Of a stretch of DNA of 64,000 nt, positions 52,526-62,147 are shown one piece after another. The stretch is from Gramella sp. MAR_2010_147. GTDB taxonomy: Bacteria > Bacteroidota > Bacteroidia > Flavobacteriales > Flavobacteriaceae. The translations under genes and the position numbers were made by a program. The stretch lies in NCBI RefSeq assembly GCF_900105135.1, contig NZ_LT629741.1, positions 1,550,001 to 1,614,000 on the forward strand. Reading direction: 5' to 3'. Positions within the stretch are counted from its first letter, which is position 1. Each line of letters begins with the position of its first letter. The notes under the pieces are model-generated. The model was not told the origin of the DNA. It saw only the letters and a list, made by a program, of their open reading frames with translations, and searched no databases.

Positions 52526-53569
52526 TCAGGCAGATTTATTAGCTAGTTGCCCGCAGGCTGCATCAATATCCTTACCTCTTGATCTTCTCACGGTGACAGT
52601 TATACCATTTCGTTCCAGCATATCCTGGTACATATTGGTTGCCAGAGAAGTTGCCTGTTGAAAGTTCCCATCATCTATAGGATTATATTCAATAAGATTC
52701 ACCTTGCATGGCACATATTTACAAAATCTAACAAGAGCCTGGGCATCTTCCCGGGTATCATTGATATCTTTCCATACAATATACTCATAGGTGATCCTGC
52801 TCTTTGTTTTAGCATACCAATATTCCAGAGCTTCCCTAAGATCTTCCAAAGGAAAAGTTTCATTGAAAGGCATAATTTGGGTTCTCACTTCATTTCTTGC
52901 CGAATGTAAAGAAACCGCCAGCTTGATCTTAGCTTCATCATCAGCTAGTTTTTTGATCATTTTTGGTACTCCAGAAGTAGAAATAGTAATACGCTTTGGA
53001 GACATCCCAAGACCTTCCGGAGAAGTGATCTTATCTACCGCCTTCATTACATTATTATAATTCATTAAAGGCTCTCCCATCCCCATAAATACGATATTTG
53101 AAAGTGGACGATCAAAATATAACCGGCTTTCATTATCGATGGCGACAACCTGATCATAAATCTCATCAGGATTAAGATTACGCATTCTTTTCAATTTTGC
53201 CGTCGCACAAAACTGGCAATCCAGACTGCAACCAACCTGTGATGAAACGCAGGCAGTAGTCCTTGATTTGGTAGGAATTAGAACAGACTCAACTGTGAGC
53301 GCATCATGGAGTTTTACCGCGTTTTTGATGGTTCCATCGCTACTGCGCTGCATACGATCTACCCGTATATGATTGATCACGAAATTATCCTTCAGCATTT
53401 GTCTGGTTTCCTTCGAAATATTTGTCATATCATCAAAAGAATGCGCCGCTTTATTCCACAACCACTCATACACCTGACTTCCGCGGAAAGATTTATCTCC
53501 TTCAGAAACAAAAAATTTCTGAAGTTGCTCTTTTGTTAATGCCCGTATGTCTTTCTTCTTTTCCTTCAC
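52526..53569 (-). CDS. rlmN: 23S rRNA/tRNA adenine-C2 methyltransferase RlmN
   Basis: RlmN is a dual-specificity radical SAM enzyme making m2A2503 in 23S rRNA and m2A37 in some tRNAs. The 347-residue protein has the cluster motif CSLDCQFC (Cys114, Cys118, Cys121), SAM-site motifs VFMGMGEPLMNY and ITISTSGVP, and the late catalytic cysteine in DIDAACGQL. The N-terminal HhH-like domain (EQLQKFF...GSQVYEWLW) is present. It has its own transcription unit between hairpins at 52471 and 53632; queA lies upstream. Confidence 0.96.
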   Translation of the reverse strand: MKEKKKDIRALTKEQLQKFFVSEGDKSFRGSQVYEWLWNKAAHSFDDMTNISKETRQMLKDNFVINHIRVDRMQRSSDGTIKNAVKLHDALTVESVLIPTKSRTTACVSSQVGCSLDCQFCATAKLKRMRNLNPDEIYDQVVAIDNESRLYFDRPLSNIVFMGMGEPLMNYNNVMKAVDKITSPEGLGMSPKRITISTSGVPKMIKKLADDEAKIKLAVSLHSARNEVRTQIMPFNETFPLEDLREALEYWYAKTKSRITYEYIVWKDINDTREDAQALVRFCKYVPCKVNLIEYNPIDDGNFQQATSLATNMYQDMLERNGITVTVRRSRGKDIDAACGQLANKSA

Positions 53570-53631
53570 GCTGCTAAATTACGAAGTTAAAACTGAATGC
53601 TTCAGTCTTTTAAATATCAATAGCTTACAAA

Positions 53632-53667
53632 AAAGGCCATAAACCGAAAATTCGATTTATGGCCTTT
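53632..53667 (-). terminator. Terminator of queA
   Basis: AAAGGCCATAAA (53632-53643) pairs with TTTATGGCCTTT (53656-53667), 19 bp past the queA stop. A-rich bases beyond it give a short T run on the minus strand. Confidence 0.8.
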
Positions 53668-53685
53668 CATATTTTTAAATACAAA

Positions 53686-54735
53686 TTAAATAATCAGCAT
53701 TGCATCACCATAAGTGTAAAACCTGTACTTTTCTTTTACAGCTTCCTCATAAGCTTTCTTCATAAAATCATGACCTGCAAATGCAGAAACCATCATTAAC
53801 AGCGTGGATTTTGGCGTATGGAAATTTGTGATCATACAATTCGCGATATTAAAATCGTATGGAGGAAAAATGAATTTATTTGTCCATCCACCAAACTCAT
53901 TCAAAGTTTGATCTGATGAAACAGCACTTTCCAGTACTCTCATTACTGTAGTCCCAACTGCACAAACCTTACGTTTTTCGGTCTTCGCATTGTTTATTAC
54001 CTCGGTAGCATCTTTCGTGATAAAAGCCTCTTCACTATCCATTTTATGTTTTGAAAGGTCTTCTACCTCTACCGGGCTGAATGTTCCAAGCCCCACATGC
54101 AAAGTAACCTCAGCAAAATCTATCCCTTTGATCTCTAATCTCTTTAAAAGGTGTTTTGAGAAATGAAGCCCTGCCGTTGGCGCTGCAACTGCCCCTTCAT
54201 TCTTAGCATAGATAGTTTGGTACCTCTCTTCATCTGAAGCCTCTACTTCTCTTTTTATGTATTTTGGAAGCGGAGTTTGACCTAATTCTTTAAGCTTCTT
54301 TCTAAAATCACTATAAGATCCATCATATAAAAATCTTAAAGTTCTTCCTCTGGAAGTTGTATTATCAATTACTTCAGCCACAAGACTTTCGTCTTCACCA
54401 AAGTATAATTTATTTCCAATTCTAATCTTTCTTGCAGGATCTACAAGAACATCCCATAATTTAGTTTCAGGATTTAACTCTCTCAATAAGAAAACTTCAA
54501 TTCTAGCTCCGGTTTTCTCTTTATTACCGTATAATCTTGCAGGAAAAACTTTGGTATTATTAAGAACCATTACATCTTCCGGTTCAAAATAATCTATTAA
54601 ATCTTTAAATTTTTTATGCTCAATTGTCTGCTCTTTTCGGTTTAGAACCATCAGTTTCGCTTCGTCGCGATTTTCAGACGGATATTCAGCCAAAAGTTCT
54701 GAAGGCAGTTCAAAATTGAAATTCGAAAGTTTCAT
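53686..54735 (-). CDS. queA: tRNA preQ1 S-adenosylmethionine ribosyltransferase-isomerase QueA
   Basis: QueA transfers and isomerises the ribosyl part of SAM onto preQ1 in tRNA, giving epoxyqueuosine. Family motifs are [21 protein letters not shown] at the N-terminus, [39 protein letters not shown] and [18 protein letters not shown]. The 349-residue length from ATG 54735 is standard; an ATG two codons upstream (54741) is possible. A TATATTTG -7 box (minus, 54762-54769) supports a start here. Monocistronic, with a terminator at 53632. queC/D/E/F are not in the window. Confidence 0.96.
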   Translation of the reverse strand: MKLSNFNFELPSELLAEYPSENRDEAKLMVLNRKEQTIEHKKFKDLIDYFEPEDVMVLNNTKVFPARLYGNKEKTGARIEVFLLRELNPETKLWDVLVDPARKIRIGNKLYFGEDESLVAEVIDNTTSRGRTLRFLYDGSYSDFRKKLKELGQTPLPKYIKREVEASDEERYQTIYAKNEGAVAAPTAGLHFSKHLLKRLEIKGIDFAEVTLHVGLGTFSPVEVEDLSKHKMDSEEAFITKDATEVINNAKTEKRKVCAVGTTVMRVLESAVSSDQTLNEFGGWTNKFIFPPYDFNIANCMITNFHTPKSTLLMMVSAFAGHDFMKKAYEEAVKEKYRFYTYGDAMLII

Positions 54736-54761
54736 TCCCATAGTTCCTGTTTTAAAAGCTG

Positions 54762-54769
54762 CAAATATA
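54762..54769 (-). promoter_or_regulatory. queA promoter -7 box
   Basis: TATATTTG on the minus strand matches TAnnTTTG, 26 nt before ATG 54735, in the 90-bp gap behind aroA. Confidence 0.5.
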
Positions 54770-54825
54770 CAATCTCAAGATAGGGGTTGTCAAGTAAATG
54801 AGTGTTTATTTGGGAATAAAATAAT

Positions 54826-56043
54826 TTATTGCATCTCAAAGCTCAAATTTTCAAGATCGTTCCAAAAATCTGGATATGATTTTGAAACTACCTCTGCATC
54901 CAAAATAGAAAGAGGAACTTTTTGTGCCAGCGGGGCAAATGCCATTGCCATACGATGATCATTATAGGTTTCTACCTCAACGTTCTCTTTAAGTGAATTA
55001 CAAGGCAACAGATGAATGCTGTCATTAGTGATCTCGACCTCAGCACCAAACTTCTCCATTTCATTCTTTAAGGCCTGGAGCCTATCTGTTTCTTTGATCT
55101 TTAAGGTGTGTAGACCCTCCAACTTACATTCAAGACCCAGTGCAAGACAAGTGACTGCAATAGTTTGCGCAATATCTGGAGAATTTCTAAGATCTTCTGA
55201 GATTCTTACAGATGTTGTGCCTTTTTGTTTTCTAAGAATCACACTGTTATCCTGAAATTCAGTTTGAACTCCAAAATGTTTATATATCTCTACCAGACAG
55301 GAATCACCCTGTCTGCTGGTTTTTCGGTAATTAGACAATTTTATTTCGGCGGTTTCAGCAATTGCTGCAATACTAAAAAAATAGGAAGCCGAGCTCCAAT
55401 CTGATTCTACTGCAATAGTAGAAGCATTTAACTCTTTTACTGGTTCAATAAAAATACGATCCTCTTTGAAATTTCCTTTAATCCCGGCATGTTGAAGAAT
55501 TTCCAGCGTCATTAAAATATAGGGCGTGGATGTTATTTGACCTTCAAGTATAATTTCGAGTCCGTTTTCAAGGGACGCACATATGAGCATAAGCGCTGAA
55601 ACATACTGGCTACTAACGTTCGCCTGAAGCTTCACTGAACTAACGTTTAGTTTTCTTCCTTTTATAAGCAATGGAGGATAGCCAACTTCTTTTTTATACT
55701 GAATATCTGCACCCATTCTTTGAAGGGCATCTACCAGTAACCTAACAGGCCTTTCTTTCATTCGCTTACTACCGGTAATTTCTACCTCACATCCTTCTTT
55801 TGCTGCGAAATATGCCGTTAGAAAACGCATGGCGGTACCGGCATGATGAATATCTATAACGCCAGAACCTTTCTCCAATGCCTTCTTTAGCACTACAGTA
55901 TCATCACTATTAGAAAGGTTTTCTATTTGAATTCTGGGATAAAGAGCCTGTAAGATCAACAACCTATTAGATTCACTTTTTGAGCCGGTGATCTTTAGAT
56001 CTGCAACAAGATTTTTATTTAGATTATAAAGGGATAAAGTCAT
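54826..56043 (-). CDS. aroA: 3-phosphoshikimate 1-carboxyvinyltransferase (EPSP synthase)
   Basis: AroA joins phosphoenolpyruvate to shikimate 3-phosphate in the shikimate pathway. The 405-residue protein is slightly short for the family. It has the N-terminal KITGSKSESNRLLILQAL (phosphate-binding Lys), GTAMRFLTAYFA, LQANVSSQYVSALMLI, ESDWSSASYFF and the late LKIKETDRLQALKNEM and YNDHRMAMAFAPLA motifs. The canonical LPGSKS is ITGSKS, and GTAMRFL replaces the GNAGT loop, a pattern common in Bacteroidetes and possibly relevant to glyphosate response (inference). Tyr/Phe-branch genes lie 6 kb upstream. Confidence 0.93.
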   Translation of the reverse strand: MTLSLYNLNKNLVADLKITGSKSESNRLLILQALYPRIQIENLSNSDDTVVLKKALEKGSGVIDIHHAGTAMRFLTAYFAAKEGCEVEITGSKRMKERPVRLLVDALQRMGADIQYKKEVGYPPLLIKGRKLNVSSVKLQANVSSQYVSALMLICASLENGLEIILEGQITSTPYILMTLEILQHAGIKGNFKEDRIFIEPVKELNASTIAVESDWSSASYFFSIAAIAETAEIKLSNYRKTSRQGDSCLVEIYKHFGVQTEFQDNSVILRKQKGTTSVRISEDLRNSPDIAQTIAVTCLALGLECKLEGLHTLKIKETDRLQALKNEMEKFGAEVEITNDSIHLLPCNSLKENVEVETYNDHRMAMAFAPLAQKVPLSILDAEVVSKSYPDFWNDLENLSFEMQ

Positions 56044-56072
56044 TTCAAAAGATAAATATGTAAAACACTAAA

Positions 56073-56327
56073 TTAATCTTTCTTTTCTTTCCCACGAAAC
56101 TGCCCGAAGGCTAAAATAAAGCCATATAAAAAAGCTGCCAGGAGCTGACCTATAACAAACCTTAATAACTTACCGTCTGCTGTTCTTTCTTCAAAAAATC
56201 TTAGAAACGCGAATTCTCCATATTCAAAAAATATGGTGATCACATTATATAATACAAGAAACGAAAGACCTAGCCAAAAAACCGATTTCCAGAAAAGGCG
56301 TTGAGACACCATTGACTTAAATTTCAT
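56073..56327 (-). CDS. Small two-helix membrane protein
   Basis: An 84-residue protein with two hydrophobic helices (about residues 15-34 and 57-77), a short amphipathic loop rich in Phe/Glu/Arg between them and a basic-acidic tail GKEKKD. No enzymatic motif is visible. Its start shares a base with the MazG-like stop region (56327), so it is translationally coupled to that gene. Probably a conserved flavobacterial inner-membrane protein of unknown function. Confidence 0.7.
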   Translation of the reverse strand: MKFKSMVSQRLFWKSVFWLGLSFLVLYNVITIFFEYGEFAFLRFFEERTADGKLLRFVIGQLLAAFLYGFILAFGQFRGKEKKD

Positions 56328-56653
56328 TATTTCAGCTTTTCGTTGTTTTTATGCCTGTCTTTGTCCCTTTTTGTTTTGATATCCAGCTTCCTGTCAAAAG
56401 CTTCCTGAAGATCCACACCTGTTTGATTTGCTAAACAAAGTACTACAAAGACCACATCTGCCAGCTCTTCTCCAAGATCTTTACTCTTATCGCTCTCCTT
56501 TTCACTTTGCTCGCCATATCTACGAGCAATAATCCTGGCCACTTCACCGGTTTCTTCTGTAAGCTGAGCCATATTTGTAAGTTCATTGAAATAACGAACC
56601 CCATGCTCTTTAATCCAATTATCTACCGCTTTCTGCGCGTTCTTCAAGTCCAT
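56327..56653 (-). CDS. MazG-like nucleotide pyrophosphohydrolase
   Basis: A 108-residue all-alpha NTP pyrophosphohydrolase of the MazG/iMazG type that hydrolyses (often non-canonical) NTPs to NMP and PPi. The divalent-metal motif EETGE (about 33-37) pairs with EELADVVF (about 63-70), as in the EExxE...ExxD arrangement. The N-terminus overlaps the 3' end of the upstream DUF3857 gene by 35 bp and it shares a base with the downstream membrane protein, so the group is tightly coupled. Substrate unknown. Confidence 0.85.
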   Translation of the reverse strand: MDLKNAQKAVDNWIKEHGVRYFNELTNMAQLTEETGEVARIIARRYGEQSEKESDKSKDLGEELADVVFVVLCLANQTGVDLQEAFDRKLDIKTKRDKDRHKNNEKLK

Positions 56654-58673
56654 CTTCTATATCTTTCTCCAAAACTATAGCTTCCCCCTGTTTTTTAATA
56701 ATATTATCGTAAAACTTTTTGAGGAACTCATATTCTGAAGGAGCAAAAGCTGTTTTATTGATATTAACTTTAGAAGTGACTCTAATTATAGATCCACTAT
56801 GCTGTACAATAAACTTGAATTGCCCCCAATCTTGCCCTAGATTAACTACACTACTCTCTGGTACAGAAACCACTTTATAGCCATTAGGAACCATTATATT
56901 TACCGACTTCAATTTTTCTTCTGGAAAATCAAAAAAAATAGGATAAACTCTATCTAAAGATTTAAACGGATTCTCCGTCATAGCTTCAAATAGTAAAGGC
57001 GTCATATAAATTTTTTCTCCTATAACATCCAGAGAATTTGTTAGTTCAAATTCATAATTTTCAATAATTTTCTGACCAATATTTTTCATATTTTGAATAT
57101 CATATTCAGATATATCAAGACCTTCATTGTCTTTCTTAACAAACTTTAAATAGTCCGTTTCACTTGTAGCATAATGATTATCCCTAAATTGTTTGGCAAA
57201 AAGGCCATCATAGGTATTTGTATATCGTCCTGTTAAAGACTGTTCTCTAACTTTTACATTTATTTGGGTTTTTACAAGGGAACGGGTATTGGGCCTTAGA
57301 TTAATCCATTCGGAAGTTCCATTTTCTCTAATAATTCTTCCCTGCCAGTTTCTTGCTCTCTTTGGAAGTTCACCTATTGCAGAAAATGGATCTGAAGCAT
57401 CAAGTAAAATTATTTCATCGAACTCCTCTACACCGGCAACAACATAATTAAACCCACTTCTTGTAGGAAACAATGGGATACCATTAGAGGTCGTGCTTAA
57501 AACTACAGGATGTGCATTAATACCTGCATATTTTAACATGGAGGTAAGTAGTAAATTAATATCCCCTATGTTTCCTGAGCCTTCTTTAAATGCTTTTCTA
57601 GTTCCGTTTTCCGGGAAAAATCCTAAATAATCATTCCATTTAACTTTTTGCTTCACGTAATTAAATATCTTTTGCATCTTCATCGAAGGATCTGATAAAC
57701 CGGATAATAATTCATCAACTTCTTTATCATAGAATCCGTCCTTGTTTAGTTCATTGTCAATTCCAACATCTTTATAAATAGATTTAGCTACACCCTCCCA
57801 ATCCTGGGAAAAGTTCTCGACCATAGAATTAGGGAATTTAGTATGCATAAGCTCCCAGTCTATAAAAGCGGCATAATTACGAAGATCATCTATATGGGTT
57901 TCTTTTTTTAAAGCTGGAATATCATTTTTTTCAATAGAATACATATTCATCATATATTCTATTTTATTTCTACTGGTAGAATGGCGTACATTTCTGGTAG
58001 ATTGATGCCTGTTGGTGGTTGTAAAAGAATATTTAAAACTTTCCTTGCTTTCCTTTAGTTTAAAACTAAGCGGTGATCTTAAGTTCTGATACCTGCTAAA
58101 AAAGAAGTATTCGGGTATTTTAACATCCAGCTCCAATCTATCTATAGGGATGGTATATTGTAATAGGGTCTTTCCAATAGACCCTATAAATGGTGACTTT
58201 ATTTTATAGGTATATTCAATAACACTACCTTCGGTAACTGCAGGCATTGTAAATTTTGTCACTCGTCTATATTTGGACTCATCTTCTTCAAAAATCTCAT
58301 CATTTCTAAGCTTTTCCTCTTCCAATTCCCCGTCTACTAAATTATATGTATGGCCTTTTAAATAAATTAGACTTTCCTCATCAGATGTGCTTTTAATTTT
58401 TTTTATTTCTTTCGTAGCCCAATCAAAAGCTTCCTTATTATAAATTTTCACTCTTTCATGAACTTCTGTAATAAGATTAAAGCCTTCATGCTGATTTATT
58501 TCGTAATAAACCTTTTGACTTCTGAAGAGCACAGCTGCATTTGCATCTTTGTTTATGGGATGTTCTTCTTGAAGTACTTCTTCTTCTGAAACTTTTCCGA
58601 ATTTATAATTCTGAGCATTGGAAGGAACTACGAATAAAAATAGTATTGGGATGATTAAATTAATTGGGCGCAT
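56619..58673 (-). CDS. DUF3857/transglutaminase-like secreted protein, catalytic Cys missing
   Basis: A 684-residue secreted or periplasmic protein with signal peptide (VPSNAQ). An N-terminal DUF3857 domain (VHERVKIYNKEAFDWATKEIKK) is followed by a transglutaminase-like fold around 330-440, then a beta-rich C-terminal region. At the position where active relatives carry Cys (GDCxxL), this protein reads GNIGDINLL (Ile369), so the peptidase-like catalytic triad is broken. The paralogue directly upstream keeps Cys. The pair may work together on an unknown periplasmic substrate; function is not established for this family. Confidence 0.8.
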   Translation of the reverse strand: MRPINLIIPILFLFVVPSNAQNYKFGKVSEEEVLQEEHPINKDANAAVLFRSQKVYYEINQHEGFNLITEVHERVKIYNKEAFDWATKEIKKIKSTSDEESLIYLKGHTYNLVDGELEEEKLRNDEIFEEDESKYRRVTKFTMPAVTEGSVIEYTYKIKSPFIGSIGKTLLQYTIPIDRLELDVKIPEYFFFSRYQNLRSPLSFKLKESKESFKYSFTTTNRHQSTRNVRHSTSRNKIEYMMNMYSIEKNDIPALKKETHIDDLRNYAAFIDWELMHTKFPNSMVENFSQDWEGVAKSIYKDVGIDNELNKDGFYDKEVDELLSGLSDPSMKMQKIFNYVKQKVKWNDYLGFFPENGTRKAFKEGSGNIGDINLLLTSMLKYAGINAHPVVLSTTSNGIPLFPTRSGFNYVVAGVEEFDEIILLDASDPFSAIGELPKRARNWQGRIIRENGTSEWINLRPNTRSLVKTQINVKVREQSLTGRYTNTYDGLFAKQFRDNHYATSETDYLKFVKKDNEGLDISEYDIQNMKNIGQKIIENYEFELTNSLDVIGEKIYMTPLLFEAMTENPFKSLDRVYPIFFDFPEEKLKSVNIMVPNGYKVVSVPESSVVNLGQDWGQFKFIVQHSGSIIRVTSKVNINKTAFAPSEYEFLKKFYDNIIKKQGEAIVLEKDIEDGLEERAESGR

Positions 58674-58676
58674 AAA

Positions 58677-60596
58677 TTAAATTTTACTGGATGATACAAT
58701 TACTGCTTTTTGATTTCTTATGTTATATATATTTTGGAGAAAGGTTCTAAATTCTTCAAATTTTCCAGGTGCCCATTCTCCCTCCTCAATTTTCAAGTAT
58801 TGATCTACAACAATATAAGCGCTCCCCTTCTCTTCTTTTTGATCTATGTTGAACTCCAATTCTCCAAATTCAGTTTTCAGAAATTGACTTTTGGGCAATG
58901 CCTCCACGGTATAATTTACCGGAATTTTAAACCTGGTAGTGTCTCTGTAAGATTTACCTCTACTTATTTGAACGCTATTCTTCCTATTCTGATCTTCATC
59001 AAGATTTAAATGAAATTGTTTTATAAAATTTAAGGGCAATAAAAGTCTATTTCCGGCTTTCCTACAAAAGTTATCTCCGTTAAATTCCAGGTTTTCTATA
59101 AACTCGATCTTTCGTTTGTCGTTGCTGAAATTTATTTCTTCAAAATCTATATTCTGGAGATAGGAAAACTTCTCTCTATAATATCGTTTTTGTTCTTTTT
59201 CCGGCTGATTTTCTATCAGGTAAATATCCCCGTAAGGCACTCCATAACTGGACCTCTTAACTTCGGCTTCAAAACCACCATCCTCGTTAAGAACTATCAA
59301 TGTATTTGCAGTCTGTAGATTTTCATCAGCAGAATATCTTTTCGTTTTTACAATTTCACCTCCTTCAGGTTTCAATTTTAAAACAAAACGGTTATCTGCA
59401 AAATCACCTAAATAATTGAATGGTGTATCCTGGCTGGTACATTCTAACCATATATCTTCCTTATTTTCTTGAGGGATACTTAAAATAATATGATTTCCCT
59501 GCATTTTGGTGAAATCTGGATCTATATCCCTTCTTTCTTTACTCCCAAAAACGACGGTATAGTCAGATTCTATACCCTGGGATGCCAGCAAAGCTTTGGT
59601 ATAATTGCTTAAACCTTTACAGTCTCCATACCCCAGCCTATCAACCTCTGAAGCTGGATAGGGCGTCCATCCTCCAATCCCCAGCATTACTGCGATATAT
59701 CTAGTGTTATTCTGAACATAATTATAGATGATCCTTGCTTTCTCTTCTGTTGTTTCTGCACTCTGGGTAAGAGTAGATATTTTACTAACGATTGCGTCTG
59801 GTAAAATAGCTTTCCCGGCTACTAAATTATCATATTGCCATTTTCCGAAACTCTCCCAATCGGTAGATTTTCCTCGAATTCCTTCAAGTTCATATTCTTC
59901 AAGTGCAACAAGAACTTTAGGGGCAAAACTTTCAAAGGAAGGACTAAGTGGCTCGTATGATATAGCAGTAATATTATTTGCTGAATACTCCAACTCTAAA
60001 TTGGAAGTACTGGATACAACATCCAGACTATCCAGATTGCGTTCAGAAAAACGAACCGGAATTTTAGCATTATTAAAAAGCTTATAGGTAGACTTTTCAA
60101 CACTTACCTTATAGCCTTCAAGTGGCCACCAGTCCGGCAGAAACACACTACTTTCTCTTCTTACCTTGCTGGTATATGCTACCGTATAAGGATATGATCT
60201 TGGGGTATAATCCAGATAACTTATTCTATTATCAGAAAAAAGAACAAAGTTTTGAAAATTACTGCGTTCTTTAAAATCCCTTTTTCTGATTTTTTTTATT
60301 TCCTCACCCTTAGCACTATAAATTATGGCTTCCTGATCTAGAATTGAAACTCCATCATCATAATTTTCATAAGCATCAATAAAGCGTTCACCTGATTCGT
60401 TTAGGACTGTTACAACCCTTTCAGTAGTAATAACAACATCATCAACATCATTTATTTCCAGGTGCGTAGCATTTTTACGAACTACCGCATTGGCATCGAG
60501 GAGCATTTTTAGATCAATGTCGCTGACCGAATAATTTTCCTGGCTATAAAGGATTGAAGAAACACCAAGAAAACAAACAATAAGAAGTTTGTACAT
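58677..60596 (-). CDS. DUF3857/transglutaminase-like secreted protein, catalytic Cys present
   Basis: A 639-residue secreted protein with signal peptide (SILYSQ), an N-terminal DUF3857 domain (VITTERVVTVLNESGERFIDAYENYD) and a transglutaminase-like core: the nucleophile Cys326 in GYGDCKGLSNY, a probable His in QGNHIILSIP and Asp/Glu in WLECTSQDTPF. A C-terminal beta-rich domain (to about 639) completes the typical DUF3857-TGase architecture. It starts the pair: the next gene begins 3 bp after its stop. It may cleave or crosslink peptides in the envelope, but no substrate is known to me. Confidence 0.82.
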   Translation of the reverse strand: MYKLLIVCFLGVSSILYSQENYSVSDIDLKMLLDANAVVRKNATHLEINDVDDVVITTERVVTVLNESGERFIDAYENYDDGVSILDQEAIIYSAKGEEIKKIRKRDFKERSNFQNFVLFSDNRISYLDYTPRSYPYTVAYTSKVRRESSVFLPDWWPLEGYKVSVEKSTYKLFNNAKIPVRFSERNLDSLDVVSSTSNLELEYSANNITAISYEPLSPSFESFAPKVLVALEEYELEGIRGKSTDWESFGKWQYDNLVAGKAILPDAIVSKISTLTQSAETTEEKARIIYNYVQNNTRYIAVMLGIGGWTPYPASEVDRLGYGDCKGLSNYTKALLASQGIESDYTVVFGSKERRDIDPDFTKMQGNHIILSIPQENKEDIWLECTSQDTPFNYLGDFADNRFVLKLKPEGGEIVKTKRYSADENLQTANTLIVLNEDGGFEAEVKRSSYGVPYGDIYLIENQPEKEQKRYYREKFSYLQNIDFEEINFSNDKRKIEFIENLEFNGDNFCRKAGNRLLLPLNFIKQFHLNLDEDQNRKNSVQISRGKSYRDTTRFKIPVNYTVEALPKSQFLKTEFGELEFNIDQKEEKGSAYIVVDQYLKIEEGEWAPGKFEEFRTFLQNIYNIRNQKAVIVSSSKI

Positions 60597-60648
60597 TTTT
60601 GGGGGAAAATTCAGAATTTCCTTGCAATATATAAAAAATTAACTCTTT

Positions 60649-61101
60649 TTAACGTTTTTCTTTAGAATCTATTATAATTGTAACCGGTCCATCATTTAAA
60701 AGAGATACTTTCATGTTTGTGCCAAATCGACCTACACCAACATCCTTTCCTAATTCTTCTTTAAACTTAGCTATAAACTTTAAATATAACGGTTCCGCAA
60801 TTTCTGGCTTTGCCGCCTTGATATAACTTGGCCGGTTTCCTTTCTTGGTACTGGCATGCAAGGTAAACTGACTCACGATGATTGCATCACCATCCCTACT
60901 TTTCAGGGATTCATTCATCACTTCTTCATCATCATTAAAAATTCGCATATTGATGATCTTCCGGCACAGCCAGTCAATATCTTCTTCATTATCTTCATCT
61001 TCAATCCCAAGGAGAACCAACAATCCATCACGCATTACCGCACAAACTTTATGATCTACGGTTACAGATGCTTCTGAAACTCTTTGTATTACTGCTCTCA
61101 T
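60649..61101 (-). CDS. dtd: D-aminoacyl-tRNA deacylase
   Basis: DTD hydrolyses D-amino acids (and glycine) mischarged on tRNA. The 150-residue length is standard. The N-terminus MRAVIQRVSEASVTV and the catalytic SQFTLHAST and GRFGTNMKVSLLNDGPVTI motifs (the cross-subunit Gly-Pro type region) are present. It shares a base with the rsgA stop, so rsgA-dtd form a coupled unit; the next gene follows after 52 bp. Confidence 0.95.
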   Translation of the reverse strand: MRAVIQRVSEASVTVDHKVCAVMRDGLLVLLGIEDEDNEEDIDWLCRKIINMRIFNDDEEVMNESLKSRDGDAIIVSQFTLHASTKKGNRPSYIKAAKPEIAEPLYLKFIAKFKEELGKDVGVGRFGTNMKVSLLNDGPVTIIIDSKEKR

Positions 61102-62048
61102 TATTTTTGATATTGGTCTATTCTATAATTATCTTCTTCACCATCCATGATCTGTAAATAACTTTTGTACCTGGACCAGGCAATTTCGCCTTCTTCCAAC
61201 GCGTCTTTTATAGCACACTTCGGTTCTTCTATATGCAGACAATTATGAAATTTACAATCCTGTTTTCTTTCAAAAAACTCGGGAAAATAATCTCCAATCT
61301 CTTCGCGATCCATATCCACAACCCCGAAGCCTTTGATACCCGGGGTATCAATAATACGTGCATCAAAGCTTAGATCGAACATTTCAGCAAATGTGGTGGT
61401 ATGTTGTCCCTGGCTATGCTGTTTTGAAATTTCTGATGTTTTTAGATCCAGACTAGGCTCTATAGCATTGATAAGAGTTGATTTTCCTGTTCCGCTATGT
61501 CCGGAAATCATACTGGTTTTTCCGTACATTTTTCCAGTTACCTTATCAACATTTTTTCCATTTTTTGCTGAAATACCGATACATTCGTAACCTGCACTTC
61601 GGTATAATTCTGCAAGATATTTCACCTCGGCAAGCTCTTCAATAGAATAAGCATCTACCTTGTTGAAAAGCAATACAGCAGTGATATCGTATGCTTCTGC
61701 GGTAACCAGGAACCTATCTATAAAAGTGGTTAATGTTGGCGGATTGTTGAGCGTAATCAGCAGAAAAACCTGGTCTATATTAGAAGCAATGATATGTGTT
61801 TGCTTGGAAAGATTGACAGATTTTCGAATAATATAGTTCTCACGCTCCTTGATCTTTTTAATTACCCCGGTCTTCTCCTCTACTCCTTCTTCAAGATCAA
61901 AACTCACCTCATCACCTACTGCCACAGGATTAGTACTTTTAATTCCCTGTATCCTGAATTTCCCTTTTATCCTGCATTCGTAAAACTCTCCATCTTCAGC
62001 CTTTACCTGATACCAGCTTCCTGTAGATTTATAAACCGTTCCCTGCAT
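61101..62048 (-). CDS. rsgA: Ribosome small-subunit-dependent GTPase A
   Basis: RsgA is a late 30S-subunit maturation GTPase with circularly permuted G motifs. The 315-residue protein has an N-terminal OB-fold (to about 80), G4 NKVD at 129-132, G1 GHSGTGKS at 183-190, G3 DTPGIKG near 240, and a C-terminal zinc domain with Cys/His in CKFHNCLHIEEPKC. Length and order are normal. It shares one base with dtd downstream. Confidence 0.96.
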   Translation of the reverse strand: MQGTVYKSTGSWYQVKAEDGEFYECRIKGKFRIQGIKSTNPVAVGDEVSFDLEEGVEEKTGVIKKIKERENYIIRKSVNLSKQTHIIASNIDQVFLLITLNNPPTLTTFIDRFLVTAEAYDITAVLLFNKVDAYSIEELAEVKYLAELYRSAGYECIGISAKNGKNVDKVTGKMYGKTSMISGHSGTGKSTLINAIEPSLDLKTSEISKQHSQGQHTTTFAEMFDLSFDARIIDTPGIKGFGVVDMDREEIGDYFPEFFERKQDCKFHNCLHIEEPKCAIKDALEEGEIAWSRYKSYLQIMDGEEDNYRIDQYQK

Positions 62049-62147
62049 TTATCCTAAATTATTCATATCCTGAGTCATCTTTTAATTTCAATACAAATTT
62101 AGAAGAATAATTCCAGACAACGGCTTCGTCTAACTATTGCTTTCAAA

